64,000 nt of DNA from Latrodectus hesperus (lineage: Eukaryota > Arthropoda > Arachnida > Araneae > Theridiidae): positions 977,001-1,041,000 of the forward strand of contig CM075856.1 of assembly GCA_037975125.1 (NCBI GenBank). Reading direction: 5' to 3'. The notes beneath the pieces are model-generated. The model searched no databases. It was not told the origin of the DNA and saw only the letters and a program-made list of their open reading frames with translations. Positions 60,454 to 64,000 of the stretch are shown in pieces (within the stretch, counting starts at the first letter, position 1; each line of letters starts with the position of its first letter). Both the position numbers and the translations under genes were made by a program.

Positions 60454-60964
60454 TATTAGAGCCATTGCTTATGTCTCGCTATGTTTCATGAGACAAACAG
60501 ATGAGCAAATTTATGTCTCACGTAAACTTGCATATCAAATAGCATTCACAAAATTTTTATTAGGTTTTAATTTAGAAGACAAAATCTTTGGAGGTAGGTA
60601 TTTTTAACAAATTTGTCAATACCTTTTAAGCAAAATTGGGGCATAATTGCTTAAGCTTATCAATTGCCTTCTATAAATTTTAGAGCCATTGTTATAAACA
60701 ATAATATTAGAGCCACTGTTATGTATGTGTATTACGTAATAGTAGATTAATCAGATTTTTCTTTATACATTCCTGCAACGAATATTTGTAATAAATAATC
60801 TGTAATTTTTAAACACACCTTTACTCAGCTTTGACATGATTTCACTACTTTAAGTAATGTTAAATAAGTTTGAATTTTAAAGTCATAGATTCATTATTGT
60901 AAACACAAAACATTTATTGTTCTTACTAATGACACTTGGACAAGTCAAGCACACTATGCCTTGC

Positions 60965-61294
60965 TTATGCCAATAAGGTGCGTGTTTCATTTAATCAGAC
61001 CACCATAAAGGTGAAAGTACAATTTTTCCTCTTCAAATCTTCCGATAGATGGCACCACCAGAGGATCCCCTCCCTCAATTTTGGCATTTATCTGGAGGGG
61101 GAGTACATTTTCTCCAGACCATTTCACCCATGGTAACTGCTCAACGACCGGCCAGAGGACTTTGGATTCCACAAATAATAACGCGCATGTATATTGCACG
61201 AAAATCGGTAGGTTTTTGGCGGCATTGGGAATAGAACCCCCGCCCTTGCGGTCGGAAGGCTGATACCATAACCACTAGGCTAAAATGGCCCACA
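60965..61294 (-). repeat. tRNA-derived SINE, family C
   Basis: Read on the minus strand: box A TAGCCTAGTGGTTA (complement 61,269-61,282), box B GGGGTTCTATTCCC (complement about 61,227-61,240), then a unique body with ACCATGGGTGAAATGGTCTG and GGTGGTGCCATCTATCGG. The left border is uncertain. The head is not a functional tRNA because acceptor pairing is missing. No second copy was seen. Several short frames on both strands are incidental. Confidence 0.8.
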
Positions 61295-61604
61295 AAACAT
61301 TTATAATATAATATGATAGTTATATGTACACAACATGAAATCATTAGCTTTAAAGTTCAAAACCTTTATTGCTTTACATTTTTCGCATTTATGAATTAGT
61401 ACAGTCAACTCTATGATCAAAGAGACAACGCGTTTATATATTATAAAAATTGATTTCAATATTACAGAGAAGAAATGGGCAATTTATATTCAGGTCCTTA
61501 ATATACATCTTTTACATTAAAATGAAATGAAAAAGGCAATGTTTTAAATTTCACCTTTGTAAATTTTAAGCTTGACAATTTAGAAGTATGATAAATTTGA
61601 TATT

Positions 61605-61856
61605 TTGTTAAAAAAAGAAACAATAAAAATGTGTCATACTAAAATGTTTTCGACAACCGAAATCTTCTCCGGAAATTCACATTCTCAAACGAAATCACAG
61701 CTTCGAGATGACAATTTAAAATATGAATATTTTTCATTTCTTCCCATTTTGGTTGTTACATTTCGCTGCCGAAAAACCAAATGGATTACATCAATCATTG
61801 GAATCTTGTTTTACTTGATGACTTTGCACGAGTGGGAGGTAAAAGGGGCGGGTTGA
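61605..61856 (+). other. Open frame in a mixed-composition stretch
   Basis: An 83-codon plus frame with no recognisable domain. It includes a hydrophobic run FLPILVVTF and ITSIIGILFYLM. Codon context gives no strong support for a gene. Confidence 0.15.
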
Positions 61857-61859
61857 AGA

Positions 61860-62814
61860 ATTTAAATTTGTATTTTCTTTCCCATCCACCCCCTTGTCTG
61901 TGTGACATTTCAATTCATCTTGGCAACGATGGGAGAAAAATAATTTAACCTTCAAAATTTTTCACGCAGCATCAATTATTTATGGAGGAAAAAGTTATTT
62001 TCTTGCTTAAAAAAAGCGATTAGAAGAAGAGGAAGCTCCCCTTTCAGAGTAGAAAATTACTTTATTTTATGAAATTATTTATGTGTTGTTTATTACGGTA
62101 GCAATGGTTGAGTTTGTGCCAAGAAGTAAAAAAAATAAAGTTTTCAGATTTTTTATAATAAAACCAAACAAAGAATTTGAGATTTTGTCATTTATGTAAA
62201 AAACGCAGTGTATTTTAATAATTTCAAAGATTTATTAATCAAATAAAAGAATAATATTGAACAAAAGTATCTCTTATGGAGAAATAATAATTTTTATGAA
62301 AGAATACGTATCTTTAACTAATATTAAAGTTATAGTAGTCTAGACTTCTTGTTAATATTTAACTATATTTTTTATATTATTTTAGTAAATAAAAAAGTGG
62401 TATCCAGCATTTTAATCATTAAAATTTTCATTTAAATTTTATCATAATTCATCAATAAAGTATTTTAATATGTAAGAAATTTAGCCATACACAAAATACA
62501 CAAAACATTAATTATTTAAATTTAAAATATGTATATTACTGCTGTGTTATTCTGTAATAATAGTTTGAATTTAAACGTATTAAGGTAATCTAAATTTAAA
62601 AATAAAATGTGATTAATCATTTCTGATATCCACCCTACTGACATTTCTTCTATTAGATTTCATAGTTTGGGAATTTGGAGGAAGTAAAATAATATAAATG
62701 TAAACTTTTGTAAAGTTTCAAAGGAAAAAGTAAGGAGAAAGAAAGTAAAGTTTAAAGAAGAAAACATTTGAAAACTCTTTTTTGTTAGATAACATACTTA
62801 CTTAATAATATAAA
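61860..62814. other. AT-rich spacer, nothing recognised
   Basis: AT-rich, no supportable feature. Confidence 0.6.
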
Positions 62815-63050
62815 ATAAGTAAAATAGTTCTTGCAGTTTTTGTGTTGTCATTTAAGGAAGCGAGAATAATTATGCAAATTAGTATATGCCATGGTTGAGA
62901 CTCCGATCAGTAGAAAGTAGGAATATCATTCGTTATAAAAGCAAGTTGAACGTCCAAATTCATCAATCGTAACTTGTACAGAGAAAAGAAATAGATGTGT
63001 AGAAATAGACAGGACGAGCATTTAAATTTACTGTATTCAAAGGACAAAAG
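62815..63050 (+). mobile_element. Mariner 5' fragment, same family as 2.7 kb
   Basis: Collinear with 2,725-2,950: AAGTAAAATAGTTCTTGCAG against the left terminus, TTGTGTTGTCATTTAAGGAA, GAGAATAATTATGCAAAT, GGAATATCATTCGTTATAAA and ATCAATCGTAACTTGTACAG. The start of transposase code (TGTGTAGAAATAGAC, compare CGTGTCGAAGGAGCT) is recognisable but decayed. The remaining element is absent. Confidence 0.82.
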
Positions 63051-63569
63051 AAACTTATCTGTTATATATTTGACCCAAATAAAACTAAAGATGTTTTATA
63101 TGAATCCCATGTGTGATGTTTAAAAAAGAAATGGAAAAAAATTACAATCAGCTAATTTTGAGATGAAATAATTAAATGTATTTCTAAGGAAGATATTGAA
63201 AAGAGAGTTAAAACTTTTAAAATGGAAAAATTTACAATTTATACTGAAAATATAAAATTTTCTTTATATTGTAGCCATTATACTTCATACATTTTCCTGA
63301 TGTGAAAAAATTTCACAATAAAGTCTTGAGATTTCATATCTGATCTAGCTGATTTAAATATTTTTAAAAATAGATAAACTATCAATTTCACCAAGGCAAT
63401 GAGCTTGAATCACATGAGACCAAATGTAGTAACATGCGTACCCACCCACCTGGTTTGATTGTTCTTCGAGAAGGATGTATGGGTAATATGTGACTATATT
63501 ACATTAACTAATATAAATGTAACATCATATAACTCCTTGGAAGACATTTCCTTAATAAGAAATGTTTTT
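63051..63569. other. AT-rich spacer, nothing recognised
   Basis: AT-rich spacer between the mariner fragment and the LINE. No supportable feature. Confidence 0.6.
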
Positions 63570-64000
63570 TTTTTACTCTATGTACGTTCTCGGAATCTCT
63601 GCCATTAATCGACAAGCAACCCAATAAAAGGATGATCAAGTTTAAAAACAAGAATAAAGTCCTTTAGTAGCCTCAAAAGATTTGTCAGTCATTAACTTTA
63701 AAACTTCAGGGCAGTTCTTGAGGTGAGCAGCATCCATATCATCATGATTGCACAGTGGCGAGCGAGCAGAGTCCATTACACCTACTCGATGCAGATGCCT
63801 TAGTTGATAGTCATGTCCAGTTGTCACCCAGAAACAAACGACACCAACAGTTCGTCTTAAGAAGACAAGGATTTTATTGTTCCTATCAAGTAGAGTTTTC
63901 CATTGCTTCTCCCTAGCCTCATCAGCATAGAAACTCTGTCATTTTTTATCTTACTAAGGATTACACTTTTGAGGTTACGCAACGGCAAAGGGGGATTTGG
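63570..64000 (-). pseudogene. Non-LTR (LINE) C-terminal fragment, runs off edge
   Basis: On the minus strand from about 63,940 downward: DEAREKQWKTLLDRNNKIL, then VVCFWVTTGHDYQLRHLHRV, SARSPLCNHDDMDAAHLKNC, a Cys-His-Cys arrangement, and EVLKLMTDKSFEATKGLY before a stop at 63,642-63,644. In another frame FYWVACRLMAEIPRTY follows to about 63,575, matching the usual YW-ARxLMA ending of this LINE group. A TGA lies just upstream of the DEAREK segment and the rest continues beyond the window. The copy is 5' incomplete here and frameshifted near its end. Confidence 0.88.

Larger units (their letters stand above)
60160..60725. repeat. Diverged tandem duplication around a 31-bp array
   Basis: Copy 1 (about 60,160-60,480) and copy 2 (about 60,505-60,700) share, in order, a CGTAAAC..TGCATATCAAATA block, ATTCACAAAA, the 31-bp unit, a TATTTxTAACAA block, CTTAAGCTTATCAATTG and TTAGAGCCATTG. 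Copy 2 has the 31-bp unit once or twice; copy 1 has it about five times. Confidence 0.85.

Noticed and set aside
61220..61294. tRNA gene candidates at the SINE heads (also 14.76, 18.49, 35.06 and 58.02 kb)
   Set aside because: Boxes A and B are good, but acceptor and anticodon stems do not pair properly and each head is fused to a SINE body.

Overview
This window looks like eukaryotic, AT-rich, gene-poor DNA from an arthropod, and most plausibly an arachnid such as a spider. That placement is an inference from the repeat content: decayed Tc1 and mariner transposases, 3' pieces of non-LTR (LINE) elements with RNase H and a C-terminal cysteine/histidine motif, several tRNA-derived SINE families and long (TA)n arrays. 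I found no intact host gene, no rRNA or functional tRNA gene, no operon and no CRISPR array. The window reads as intergenic or intronic sequence.

Layout. 1-5.8 kb: coding-like minus-strand scraps, a deleted mariner (about 2.73-3.56 kb) and a minus-strand SINE (4.0 kb). 5.8-15.1 kb: AT-rich sequence with (TA)n arrays, a minus-strand LINE 3' end (10.6-11.5 kb), an old SINE-like repeat (13.0 kb), a base-balanced island (14.0 kb) and a plus-strand SINE sitting between two TA arrays. 15-23.3 kb: AT-rich sequence, a CpG-rich island (17.56-17.94 kb), a second copy of the same SINE (18.5 kb), a 252-bp element with long terminal inverted repeats (21.96-22.21 kb) and a LINE RNase H fragment (22.5-23.2 kb). 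23-35 kb: a third SINE copy (26.4 kb), an open base-balanced island (27.6 kb), a 214-bp mariner deletion derivative with TA target duplications (28.5 kb), a 72-bp palindrome (30.0 kb), a decayed Tc1 transposase (31.6-32.2 kb) and a minus-strand SINE (34.8 kb). 35-50 kb: hairpins, two SINE-like families (36.6 and 37.7 kb), a tandem duplication (39.5-40.1 kb), coding-like remnants on both sides of a TA array (42.7-44.0 kb), and a GC-rich module next to a LINE 3' end (47.9-48.8 kb). 50-64 kb: a nearly full-length Tc1 element with both ends (53.86-55.29 kb), the 5' end of a related copy in reverse (55.6 kb), another SINE inside TA repeats (57.8 kb), two local tandem duplications (58.5 and 60.2 kb), a third type of tRNA-derived SINE (61.0-61.3 kb), a second fragment of the 2.7-kb mariner family (62.8 kb) and another LINE C-terminus running off the right edge.

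How the parts relate. Autonomous elements (LINE, Tc1, mariner) sit with probable dependants: the plus-strand SINE family shares the 3' tail motif ending in GACAACAAC with the LINE at 10.6 kb, and the mariner deletion derivative keeps only the ends plus the transposase C-terminus. SINEs and LINE ends repeatedly lie against (TA)n arrays. Every coding remnant seen is broken. I did not find a clearly new biological system. The best leads are the inverted-repeat element at 21.96 kb, the SINE-LINE tail sharing, the unidentified coding-like block at 43.4-44.0 kb and the 31-bp expansion inside a duplicated segment at 60.2 kb.
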